Shown here in pieces: positions 1 through 6,087 of a stretch of DNA of 17,815 nucleotides. The stretch lies in the NCBI GenBank assembly GCA_031257235.1, contig JAIRPA010000021.1, positions 1 to 17,815 on the forward strand, written 5' to 3'. A program made the translations under genes and the position numbers. Origin of the DNA: Burkholderiales bacterium (GTDB taxonomy: Bacteria > Pseudomonadota > Gammaproteobacteria > Burkholderiales > Casimicrobiaceae). Positions within the stretch are counted from its first letter, which is position 1. Each line of letters begins with the position of its first letter. Under the pieces are notes generated by a model. It was given only the letters and a program-made list of their open reading frames with translations, searched no databases and had not been told where the DNA came from.

Positions 1-1313
1 GCGATCAACTCACCTTGATTAAAACCTTATCGGGATCGGTGGTGGGCACCCCTGCCACTCAAACCGCAGAGGTCAACATCGGCTCGACCTTGCGTTACGG
101 GTTTAATGTGTTGACCGACAGCCAACGCTTGTATTTAAACGTCCATTCAATCAACGATGAAGAAGAAGAGAGTGACACCGGCGACGGTGGCGACACCGGA
201 GATAGCGGTGAGGGTGGCGACACCGGCAACGGCGGAGATACCGGCAACGGTGGTGATACCGGAAACGGTGGTGATACCGGAAACGGTGGAGACACGGGCA
301 ACGGCGGAGACACGGGCAACGGCGGAGACGAGACTTATACTCCGCCCGGGCAGAATAATCCCGTGCTTCCGCACAGTAAAGCGATTTCCGAGGGCGCGGT
401 GGCGGGGCTTGCCTTTTTAACCTCGGCGGGCGATCTGGCGATCGACAAAGGCATGCAGTATGCGCGTCACGCGCAAACCGGCAAGTATGGTGTTGCCGCG
501 TTTGGTGTGATTGAAGGCGGATCGTCCAAATACAAAACCGGTTCTTCGGTGAAGGTCAAAGGCGTTTCCTTATTGACGGGGGTGACTTCCAATGTGGAAG
601 GCATTGGCTTGGGCGGCTTCTTGGAATGGGGTAACGGCAACGCCGATACCGAAAATCCTTTGAGCACCCATACGGTCAAAGGCGATGATGAACTTCATTA
701 TTACGGCTTGGGCGTGTTGATGCACTGGGATCATCCCGAAGATCATTACTATGTGAACGGGACAGTCCGATTCGGGCGTGTTGAAAACAAATTCTCGACC
801 GACGACTTTTTGGTGGCGGGCGCGATGCAACACGCAGGGTACGAACTCAAAACTTTGTACTTCGGTTTTCAGGCGGGCGTGGGTTATCTCTGGGAGATCA
901 ACGACATCGGCAGTTTGGATGTTTACGGGCGATTCTCATGGACACGTCAAAACGGGGATTCCGTCAAACTTTCCACCGGAGAATCGTTGAAATTCTCGGC
1001 GATCAATTCGGAGAGAATCAAACTCGGCGCGCGGTACTTATGGAAAGCGGCAACCAACATCACGCCGTATGCGGGCGTGGCGTGGCAACACGATTTTGGT
1101 GGCAAGGCGGATGTGACAACCAATGGCGAGAAGATCGAAGCCGCCGCATTGAAAGGCAGCTCCGCCGTCGGTGAATTGGGTGTGACCATCAACACCAAGA
1201 GCGACGAGAACGAAACCCAACCCGGACCTTGGAAGTTTGACTTTGCGGTGACGGGTTATGCCGGCAAGCGCCAAGGGGTGGCTGGGTCGGCAAGAGTGAC
1301 GTATCAGTGGTAA
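1..1313 (+). CDS. Autotransporter C-terminal fragment (linker plus beta-barrel)
   Basis: The reading frame is open to the left edge (codons at 3, 6, 9 and 12 precede the TTG at 15), so this is the 3' part of a longer gene. The visible protein has about 50 residues of presumed passenger end, then an acidic low-complexity linker of DTGNGG hexapeptides (positions 174-326), then about 310 residues rich in alternating polar/aromatic strands that finish with YQW, the aromatic C-terminal signature expected of an outer-membrane barrel recognised by BAM. Autotransporters of this type (type Va) translocate a passenger to the surface through such a barrel. The passenger and signal peptide lie outside the window, so its function cannot be given. 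A composite repeat with a terminator-like hairpin follows 65 bp downstream. Confidence is high for the barrel class and low for any specific role. Confidence 0.85.
   Translation, partial: DQLTLIKTLSGSVVGTPATQTAEVNIGSTLRYGFNVLTDSQRLYLNVHSINDEEEESDTGDGGDTGDSGEGGDTGNGGDTGNGGDTGNGGDTGNGGDTGNGGDTGNGGDETYTPPGQNNPVLPHSKAISEGAVAGLAFLTSAGDLAIDKGMQYARHAQTGKYGVAAFGVIEGGSSKYKTGSSVKVKGVSLLTGVTSNVEGIGLGGFLEWGNGNADTENPLSTHTVKGDDELHYYGLGVLMHWDHPEDHYYVNGTVRFGRVENKFSTDDFLVAGAMQHAGYELKTLYFGFQAGVGYLWEINDIGSLDVYGRFSWTRQNGDSVKLSTGESLKFSAINSERIKLGARYLWKAATNITPYAGVAWQHDFGGKADVTTNGEKIEAAALKGSSAVGELGVTINTKSDENETQPGPWKFDFAVTGYAGKRQGVAGSARVTYQW
174..326 (+). repeat. In-frame 18-bp minisatellite encoding DTGNGG
   Basis: Six consecutive 18-bp units (219-236, 237-254, 255-272, 273-290, 291-308, 309-326) each encode Asp-Thr-Gly-Asn-Gly-Gly. 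They differ only at synonymous third positions, and the last two are identical at DNA level. Two and a half diverged units (DTGDGG, DTGDSG, EGG) precede them from 174. The array forms the flexible acidic linker just before the autotransporter barrel. Because the unit is a multiple of three, copy-number change would alter linker length without a frameshift. Confidence 0.95.
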
Positions 1314-1337
1314 GAAAGAGGGCGCACCCAAAAGGTT

Positions 1338-1568
1338 CGGCAAAAAGTAAACCCCTACTTTTTGCCGGTAATAGTTAGCAAAAAAGGACAGGCAAAGCCT
1401 GATCCTTTTTTGCGTAGGGGCGAACCGTGTTCGCCCGAAAAGCGCAAACCCCCGACTGCTTCGCAGTCACCCCCTTTTGTAAAGGGGGCTTGGATTCTGC
1501 GACTTCGTTTGCTATGGCAGGCTTGCGCTTAAATGACGACACTCTGATTCCTGAAACCCTGAATCCCT
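1338..1568 (+). repeat. Composite intergenic repeat, locus 1 (+ orientation)
   Basis: Most of the 315-bp gap between the autotransporter and the TPR genes consists of modules that recur elsewhere in the window. In order they are: a 12-bp perfect inverted repeat (CGGCAAAAAGTA and its complement, 1338-1367, loop AACCCC); the bulged-A hairpin (1378-1413); a GTAGGGG palindrome (arms GGGCGAAC/GTTCGCCC, 1418-1436); a hairpin GACTGC-TTC-GCAGTC flanked by C5 runs and a second CCCCCTTT/AAAGGGGG hairpin (1443-1489); a segment resembling GATTCTGCGACTTCG...ATGACG (about 1494-1540); and a short CTGAnnn heptamer array (1543-1568). The same order occurs at 14390-14652 and, reversed, at 4242-4500. No coding potential is credible here. 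Confidence 0.85.
1378..1413. terminator. Bulged-A bidirectional terminator hairpin, copy 1
   Basis: An A6 run precedes and a T6 run follows a GC-rich stem. The outer pairs are GGA/TCC, the inner pairs CAGGC/GCCTG, the loop is AAA, and a single unpaired A (1402) sits on the 3' side. On either strand this reads as a Rho-independent terminator. It lies 65 bp downstream of the autotransporter stop. It is identical in sequence to copies 2 and 5. Confidence 0.65.
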
Positions 1569-1579
1569 TTTTGCCGAAT

Positions 1580-1606
1580 AAAAAAAACGCCGGAACAAGC
1601 CGGCGT
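1580..1606 (-). terminator. Intrinsic terminator of the hcp/TPR cassette
   Basis: A perfect 7-bp stem (ACGCCGG at 1587-1593, CCGGCGT at 1600-1606) with a 6-nt loop is followed on the minus strand by eight T residues (1580-1587 read in reverse; the innermost doubles as the base of the stem). It lies 22 bp beyond the stop codon of the last minus-strand TPR gene. Unlike the repeat-borne hairpins, it is not seen elsewhere in the window, so it appears to be the native terminator of this cassette. Confidence 0.85.
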
Positions 1607-1628
1607 GAGAGGGATAAGCAAGAAAATG

Positions 1629-2384
1629 TTAGGGCGTTTTTCTTTGTAAGCGTTTTTCAGGTTTGCTTTTTAATTCGTCAAGCCCTTTTTTTGCAATCGG
1701 ATTGTCGGGGTCAAGTTTGATAACTTCACTGAAATCTAAAAGTGCCAGATCAAAATCACCCTTATCAAAGTACGCCGCTCCACGCATAACAAGAGCGTCA
1801 ATGGCGTCTTGACCTTTAATGCCTAATTTGATCGCCTGCGTGAAGTCGGCAATAGTCCCTTCAATATCATGAGTACAACCATTTACGAAACCACGATAAA
1901 GATAGGCGTCAGCTCGGCTTGGATCAAGTCTGATGGCTTCTGTAAACTCTATATGAGCGCTTGAATATTTTTTATCCTGGTAATACGCCATCCCAAGCAA
2001 ATAATACAAACCTGCTTGTTTAGGATACAACCCAATTGCTTGGCTAAAGTCGTTTACAGCCAGATAATAATTTTGCTGTCTATAATAGACATTGCCCCTC
2101 CCGACATAGCCTTTATGACTTTTGGGGTCAAGCATAATTGCATGGTTAAAGTCAGAGAGTGCTTTATCGTAATCAAGCACATTGCGATAAGCAGTTCCTC
2201 TATCAATATACGCTTGAGCTAGTTCAGGATTTGTGTTTATCTCTTTTGTATAACACTCAATAGCTTTATTATTTTCGTTCTTGTCAACAAGCGATCGGCA
2301 GGCATCCAAAGACCCTATCGAGTCTTTGGAGGTGGCGCAAGCTGAAGCCAATAAAACCAAAAAGAAAAGAAATAGATTTTTCAT
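1629..2384 (-). CDS. TPR-repeat lipoprotein (251 aa)
   Basis: The N-terminus has a short lysine-containing hydrophobic signal ending in the lipobox L-A-S-A-C (Cys16), which predicts lipidation and membrane anchoring. The rest is a run of about six tetratricopeptide repeats (residues about 35-245), recognisable by repeated patterns such as AYIDRGTAYRN, Y-KAL-DF--AI-LDP and RG--Y. TPR arrays are protein-binding scaffolds, and no enzymatic residues are visible. It is a paralogue of the adjacent upstream 208-aa gene, with one extra repeat, and starts 15 bp after it. No clear Shine-Dalgarno sequence precedes the ATG, so translational coupling is possible. The DNA is AT-rich (a hand count of 2221-2280 gives 17 G+C in 60), unlike the surrounding genes. 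The role is unknown; an accessory or immunity-like function linked to the upstream hcp is only inference. Confidence 0.9.
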   Translation of the reverse strand: MKNLFLFFLVLLASACATSKDSIGSLDACRSLVDKNENNKAIECYTKEINTNPELAQAYIDRGTAYRNVLDYDKALSDFNHAIMLDPKSHKGYVGRGNVYYRQQNYYLAVNDFSQAIGLYPKQAGLYYLLGMAYYQDKKYSSAHIEFTEAIRLDPSRADAYLYRGFVNGCTHDIEGTIADFTQAIKLGIKGQDAIDALVMRGAAYFDKGDFDLALLDFSEVIKLDPDNPIAKKGLDELKSKPEKRLQRKTP

Positions 2385-2399
2385 CGTGTGATTACATAA

Positions 2400-3026
2400 T
2401 TACTTCTTATCTCTTTCTTCTAATCTGGCAATGGCTTGTATTGCAAACTCATTATTAGGATCGAGCTTTAGTGCTTGGTTAAAATCATTACGAGCTTTAT
2501 CAATCTCACCTTTATCAAAATAAGTTGCGCCACGAATGCCGTAAACTTCCGCGTTATTCAAGCCAAATCTAATAGATTTGCTAAAGTCTTCAATTGCGTC
2601 ATCGAACTGACCCCACAATCCCCAAACAACGCCCCGCTCAAAATAGGCGTTGGCGTTGTTGGGATCGAGTTTAATTGCCTGCGTAAAATCCGAAACAGCC
2701 AGAGAGTATTTTTTATTATCAGAATACGCCATGCCTCTAACAATATATGTAGCTGCTTTATTAGGCTCAAGAGTAATTGCGTTAGTATAATCAGCAATTG
2801 CCTTTTCAAAATCACCTTTTCTGTGATAGGAGCCGCCGCGTCTCACATAGGTTCGATAATCTTTTTTGTCTTGTTCAATCAACAGAGTGAAACAATCAAT
2901 AGCATTATCGTAATCACCTTTCTCATGCAACGAAACACAAGATGTATTATCTACACTTTTAGTATCAGACACAGATGTGCAGGCACCAAGCATTAACAAG
3001 GTTGAAAGAAGAATGACCTTTCTCAT
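2400..3026 (-). CDS. TPR-repeat lipoprotein (208 aa)
   Basis: The signal peptide MRKVILLSTLLMLGAC ends in a lipobox (L-G-A-C, Cys16), followed by about five TPR motifs (residues about 35-200), for example TYVRRGGSYHRKGDFEKAIADYTNAI and GATYFDKGEIDKARNDFNQALKLDPNN. An AAGGA ribosome-binding site lies 7 bases before the ATG. It begins 10 bp after the stop of the 165-aa gene and is followed 15 bp later by its paralogue, so the four genes from hcp on probably share one transcript. The closest visible relative is the next gene; one TPR and the linker differ, suggesting tandem duplication followed by divergence. The DNA is AT-rich. The function is not recognisable beyond protein-protein interaction at a membrane. 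Confidence 0.9.
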   Translation of the reverse strand: MRKVILLSTLLMLGACTSVSDTKSVDNTSCVSLHEKGDYDNAIDCFTLLIEQDKKDYRTYVRRGGSYHRKGDFEKAIADYTNAITLEPNKAATYIVRGMAYSDNKKYSLAVSDFTQAIKLDPNNANAYFERGVVWGLWGQFDDAIEDFSKSIRFGLNNAEVYGIRGATYFDKGEIDKARNDFNQALKLDPNNEFAIQAIARLEERDKK

Positions 3027-3036
3027 GGATTTTTCC

Positions 3037-3534
3037 TTAATTTACAGCGGAATTGATTTGTTGTTCTATTGTTTCACCGCGTCCTTTTAGTTTTCTATAG
3101 GCCTCGCAGTAGAGACCGGAACAGCCGGAGGCTAACTTATCAATTAATGCATCCACATCAACAACTATCGCTTGTTCTGCAGAAAACTTTAAAACGCCGT
3201 CTTTGCCAAACGATGCAACGCTTGTAATCCTGACGCGTCCGTTTCTTAATGGTTGGGCATAGATTCTAAGAGCCCCAAGCCCTGCATTGGCTCCGCCCAA
3301 AAGAAAGCTGGCACTTGCTTCATCTTTGTCGATCTTAAAATTGACACGCTTTCCGCCTCCACTCATTGAGGCGTGCCCCTCCCAATCTACCTCAAAACAT
3401 AATTCACCGGCATTAATTGATGCTACCATTTCCTTCGTTGTAAATTTATCTTTGGAATAAGAAACTTCAAAAAGTCGGGTGAATTGCCCTTTTACTACAG
3501 GAGGGTCTAATTCAAAAATAGGATTATCAGCCAT
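3037..3534 (-). CDS. Unrecognised 165-aa protein downstream of hcp
   Basis: I do not recognise this family. The start is secure: ATG at 3534 is preceded by a strong AAGGAG six bases upstream. There is no signal peptide or membrane segment. The sequence is dominated by short beta-type segments (LCFEVDWEG, KRVNFKID, SASFLLGG, LRIYAQPL, VRITSVAS, VLKFSAEQAIVVDVDAL), suggesting a beta-sandwich, then a short helical tail (about 145-165). Cysteines are at 46, 138 and 143; the last two sit in a CSGLYC motif that could form a disulfide or bind metal. It starts 11 bp after the stop of hcp. Position suggests a protein that acts with Hcp, either cargo carried in the tube or an adaptor, but no toxin motif is visible. 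Confidence 0.8.
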   Translation of the reverse strand: MADNPIFELDPPVVKGQFTRLFEVSYSKDKFTTKEMVASINAGELCFEVDWEGHASMSGGGKRVNFKIDKDEASASFLLGGANAGLGALRIYAQPLRNGRVRITSVASFGKDGVLKFSAEQAIVVDVDALIDKLASGCSGLYCEAYRKLKGRGETIEQQINSAVN

Positions 3535-3545
3535 GATTTTTCTCC

Positions 3546-4049
3546 TTATACGCTGTAAGTTTTATCGTTTTTCGTTAAGCTCCAAGCGCCTTGCGTATTG
3601 CCCAAGACGTTGCCGCCAACCTTCTGTTTGGAATATTTCCACTGAATAGCCGCATATTTCAATTGGATTTCCTCAAACGGCAATCCGTGCTCGGAGGCGT
3701 AAGAAGCAATTTCGGAAATGATTACGTGCTTCATCTTGATCTCAAGGTATTTCACGCGGTTGCCTTCGCCGTCGGCGCGGAAAAATTCAACGGTGACTTC
3801 GTCAAACGTTGTACCACCCGATAAGTGTTGATACAAAAGCGGGCTGGATAAATCAAGCAACTTATGAAACACCATCGGCGCATGTTCGGTGCGCTCGGAC
3901 GTGTGACCGCCGGCCGTGGAGGCGGTGACGGAGCGGGGTTGTTTTAAAGTGGATTCCCAAAAATCTACCTCGATCCAACCGGCGTGGTCTTTGTCCATGG
4001 ACTCCGATTTTACGGTTGGATTGTCAAATTTTAAATAAATATCTTTCAT
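3546..4049 (-). CDS. hcp: Hcp-family type VI secretion tube protein (orphan)
   Basis: The 167-aa protein begins MKDIYLKFDNPTVKGES-like and shows the Hcp pattern: early beta strands, DHAGWIEVDFW, the TERTEHAPMVFHKLLDLSSPLLYQHL segment, FDEVTVEFFRADG, YLEIKMKHVIISEI and the late FEEIQLKYAAIQWKYSKQ strand. Hcp forms hexameric rings that stack into the inner tube of the type VI secretion system and can carry effectors. The ATG at 4049 is chosen because GGGAG lies 8 bases upstream; an in-frame TTG at 4064 would bury that site. No other T6SS gene (VgrG, TssB/C, ClpV) is in the window, so this is an orphan hcp heading a four-gene cassette. No convincing promoter was found in 4050-4241; the remaining gap to recA is repeat modules. 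Confidence 0.88.
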   Translation of the reverse strand: MKDIYLKFDNPTVKSESMDKDHAGWIEVDFWESTLKQPRSVTASTAGGHTSERTEHAPMVFHKLLDLSSPLLYQHLSGGTTFDEVTVEFFRADGEGNRVKYLEIKMKHVIISEIASYASEHGLPFEEIQLKYAAIQWKYSKQKVGGNVLGNTQGAWSLTKNDKTYSV

Positions 4050-4241
4050 TGAAATGGCTCCCAAATTTAAGTAAGTTAAAGATTTGCATCATTTCTTGAG
4101 CACTCCCATCAATTTCCTAAAAAACGTCATCGCCATGCGGCGCGGACGCGGTTAAAAAGAACGGTTTCGCTCAAAAAACAAGCGCGAGGGGAATTTTACC
4201 ACAAATTGTTACCAATGATGGTGGGTTATTGTTCTTGGGTT

Positions 4242-4500
4242 TCAGGAATCAGGGTTTCAGGGATCAGAGGTCAGGAATCAGGGATCAGAGCGCGTCATTT
4301 AAGCGCAAGCCTGCCATGGCAGGCGAAGTCGCAGAATCCAGCCCCCTTTATAAAAGGGGGTGGCTACGAAGTAGCCGGGGGTTTGCGCTTTTCGGGCGAA
4401 CACAGTTCGCCCCTACGCAAAAAAGGATCAGGCTTTGCCTGTCCTTTTTTGGCAAATTACTTCCGGCAAAAAGTAGGTTTTTACTTTTTGGCGACTCTGT
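4242..4500 (-). repeat. Composite intergenic repeat, locus 2a (- orientation)
   Basis: Read on the minus strand, this has the same module order as loci 1 and 7. On the plus strand it runs: TCAGnnn heptamers (4242-4290); an ATTCTGC-type segment carrying the palindrome GCCTGCCATGGCAGGC; CCCCCTTT/AAAGGGGG and GGCTAC-GAA-GTAGCC hairpins (4341-4388); the GGGCGAAC palindrome (4394-4412); the bulged-A hairpin (4417-4452); and the AAAAAGTA inverted repeat (4464-4493). The GGCTAC/GTAGCC stem replaces GACTGC/GCAGTC of other loci with pairing kept. It lies in the 712-bp gap between hcp and recA. Confidence 0.85.
4417..4452. terminator. Bulged-A bidirectional terminator hairpin, copy 2
   Basis: The complement of copy 1: A6, stem, T6, with the extra base (T4428, an A on the minus strand) unpaired. 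It lies about 310 bp downstream of the recA stop codon in recA's direction of transcription. No other strong terminator-like structure with a T run is seen between it and recA. Confidence 0.55.
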
Positions 4501-4760
4501 ACTACCGGATTGCGGGTAGGAGCCCGCAATGACGACGCGCTTTGCGCGTCCGCCGCCTAACGGCGGCGTGGATTCTGCATTTCAGGGATCAGATGTCAGA
4601 GGTCAGGGATCAGAGGTCGTCATTCTGCGCGCAGTTTGCGAAGCAAACGAAGTCGCAAAATCCAGCCCCCTTTATGAAAGGGGGTGACTGCAAAGCAGTC
4701 GGGGGTTTGCGTTTTTCGGGACGCTTGATGCCGGCGTCCCCTTGCCTGATTCCTGAAACC
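4501..4760. repeat. Composite intergenic repeat, locus 2b
   Basis: This is a second set of modules directly after locus 2a. It contains ATTGCGGG...CCCGCAAT (about 4509-4531, the family also seen at 11379-11402); small hairpins GACGCGC-TTT-GCGCGTC and CGCCGCC-TAA-CGGCGGCG (4532-4568); a five-unit heptamer array of TCAGGGA/TCAGAGG type (4582-4616); GTCATTCTGCG with the hairpin GTTTGC-GAA-GCAAAC (4617-4660); CCCCCTTT and GACTGC hairpins (4665-4710); and two CTGAnnn heptamers (4747-4760) ending one base before the recA stop codon. No gene is credible in this stretch. Confidence 0.8.
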
Positions 4761-4761
4761 C

Positions 4762-5838
4762 TTACGCCTTTTTCTTTTTGGTTTCCTTGGCGGCGGACTC
4801 TTCAGGGTCTTTGTCGGCGGGAGAGGGCGTGTTGGCGGTGGCGTTTTTCGCCGCGTTGACCTTCGCGCGGATTTTTGCCTCCACTTCCGCGGCAACTTCG
4901 GGATGCGATTTTAAATAATCGCGCACGTTTTCTTTGCCTTGCCCGATTTTTTCGCCGTTGTAGCTAAACCACGCGCCGGACTTATTGAGGATGTCGAGAT
5001 TCGCGCCGATTTCAATCAGTTCGCTTTCGTGCGAAATACCTTCGCCGTACAAAATATCAAAAAGCGCTTCGCGGAACGGCGGAGACACTTTGTTTTTCAC
5101 CACTTTGACGCGCGTTTCGTTACCGATGACTTCATCGCCTTTTTTGATCGAGCCGACGCGACGAATATCCAAACGCACGCTGGCGTAAAACTTGAGCGCG
5201 TTGCCGCCGGTGGTGACTTCGGGGTTGCCATACGCGATGCCGATTTTCATCCGAATTTGGTTGATGAAAATCACCAACACGTTCGCGCGTTTGATGTTGC
5301 CGGTGAGTTTTCGTAACGCCTGACTCATCAGCCGCGCTTGAAGCCCGGGAAGCTGGTCGCCCATTTCGCCTTCGATTTCGGCGCGCGGCACCAATGCCGC
5401 CACCGAGTCGATCACAATCACGTCGATGCCGCCGGAGCGCACCAACATATCCGCGATTTCAAGGGCTTGTTCGCCGGTGTCCGGTTGCGAGATGACAAGA
5501 TCGTCTACATTCACGCCGAGCTTGGTGGCGTAAGCCGGATCCAGCGCGTTTTCCGCGTCAATGTACGCCGCCGACCCGCCCATTTTTTGAGCTTCAGCCA
5601 CGACCTGCAAACAAAGCGTTGTTTTGCCGGAAGATTCCGGACCGTAAATTTCGACCACCCGACCGCGCGGCAATCCGCCCACGCCTAAGGCTAAATCAAG
5701 CCCCAATGAACCTGTCGGGATCACTTGTAAATCGTGATTGATTTGGGATTCGCCCATCTTCATGATGGCGCCTTTGCCGAATTGTTTTTCGATCTGCGCG
5801 AGCGCGGCAGCCAATGCTTTGCTTTTATCGTCTGACAT
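4762..5838 (-). CDS. recA: RecA recombinase
   Basis: RecA forms ATP-dependent filaments on single-stranded DNA, drives strand exchange and triggers LexA-type cleavage. The 358-aa protein starts at ATG 5838, with AAGGA eight bases upstream; a longer frame to 5892 lacks support. Walker A is GPESSGKT (residues 66-73), Walker B IDVIVIDS (138-145), catalytic Glu is 96, loop 1 about 156-170, and loop 2 begins at the FINQIRMKIG motif (191-200). Residue 97 is Asn (codon at 5548-5550) where the near-universal motif DAEHALD has His. The C-terminal tail ends ETKKKKA, which is basic at the tip rather than strongly acidic as in E. coli. recA is divergent from nlpD. No CTGT-N8-ACAG LexA box is visible upstream. 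Confidence 0.98.
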   Translation of the reverse strand: MSDDKSKALAAALAQIEKQFGKGAIMKMGESQINHDLQVIPTGSLGLDLALGVGGLPRGRVVEIYGPESSGKTTLCLQVVAEAQKMGGSAAYIDAENALDPAYATKLGVNVDDLVISQPDTGEQALEIADMLVRSGGIDVIVIDSVAALVPRAEIEGEMGDQLPGLQARLMSQALRKLTGNIKRANVLVIFINQIRMKIGIAYGNPEVTTGGNALKFYASVRLDIRRVGSIKKGDEVIGNETRVKVVKNKVSPPFREALFDILYGEGISHESELIEIGANLDILNKSGAWFSYNGEKIGQGKENVRDYLKSHPEVAAEVEAKIRAKVNAAKNATANTPSPADKDPEESAAKETKKKKA

Positions 5839-5880
5839 GTAGTAATCCTTGAGTGAAAAAGTTAAAAGGAAGGAAGGCTG

Positions 5881-5889
5881 ATTATGGCA
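5881..5889 (-). promoter_or_regulatory. Candidate extended -10 promoter of recA
   Basis: On the minus strand TGC-CATAAT (5889-5881) matches an extended -10 (TGn plus 5 of 6 bases of TATAAT) about 43 bases before the recA ATG. No good -35 lies at 16-18 bp. Upstream of the -10, after about 12 bases, the sequence is a heptamer array. No canonical SOS box overlaps it. Confidence 0.45.
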
Positions 5890-5901
5890 CAAGTCGGGAT
5901 A

Positions 5902-6016
5902 TCAGGCATCAGAGGTCAGGAATCAGGGATCAGAGGTCAGGAATCAGGCATCAGAAACGCCGTCATTCTGCGACAGCAGGCTTCGCGCAGAATGACGGAG
6001 CTCTGATCCTTGATCG
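5902..6016. repeat. Heptamer array and ATGACG inverted repeat, locus 3
   Basis: Eight uninterrupted 7-bp units (5902-5957) follow TCAGGCA, TCAGAGG, TCAGGAA, TCAGGGA, TCAGAGG, TCAGGAA, TCAGGCA, TCAGAAA. Then a perfect 13-bp inverted repeat, CCGTCATTCTGCG (5960-5972) and CGCAGAATGACGG (5986-5998), has a 13-nt loop. Two CTGA-type heptamers follow at 6003-6016. This locus sits between the divergent recA and nlpD genes and, unlike the others, lacks both the AAAAGTA inverted repeat and the bulged-A terminator hairpin. Confidence 0.9.
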
Positions 6017-6030
6017 GACGCGCGTTGCGC

Positions 6031-6059
6031 TTGAGGCTGGTCATCAATGGTGATAGGAT
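6031..6059 (+). promoter_or_regulatory. Candidate promoter of the nlpD-like gene
   Basis: TTGAGG (6031-6036), a 17-bp spacer and TAGGAT (6054-6059) resemble a sigma-70 promoter (4 of 6 matches in each box). The predicted transcript would start near 6066, about 22 bases before the ATG. The match is weak and based on position. Confidence 0.35.
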
Positions 6060-6087
6060 AGCCGATCACCTATTAGAGTATTGGATT

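Noticed and set aside
1427..1720. 97-aa plus-strand open frame
   Set aside because: It begins in the GTAGGGG palindrome, crosses the intrinsic terminator and runs antisense into a TPR gene.
1338..4500. hcp/TPR cassette as a composite transposon bounded by inverted repeats
   Set aside because: The flanking repeats are the same family found in most gaps of the window, so opposite orientation here is weak evidence; no transposase or target duplication seen.
4206..4859. Plus-strand open frames of about 96-108 aa across the hcp-recA gap
   Set aside because: They run through repeat modules (RDQRSGIRDQ-type peptides come from the heptamers) and have no ribosome-binding site or domain.
5902..5957. 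Heptamer arrays as a CRISPR array
   Set aside because: Units are 7 bp, contiguous and degenerate, with no spacers and no cas genes nearby.
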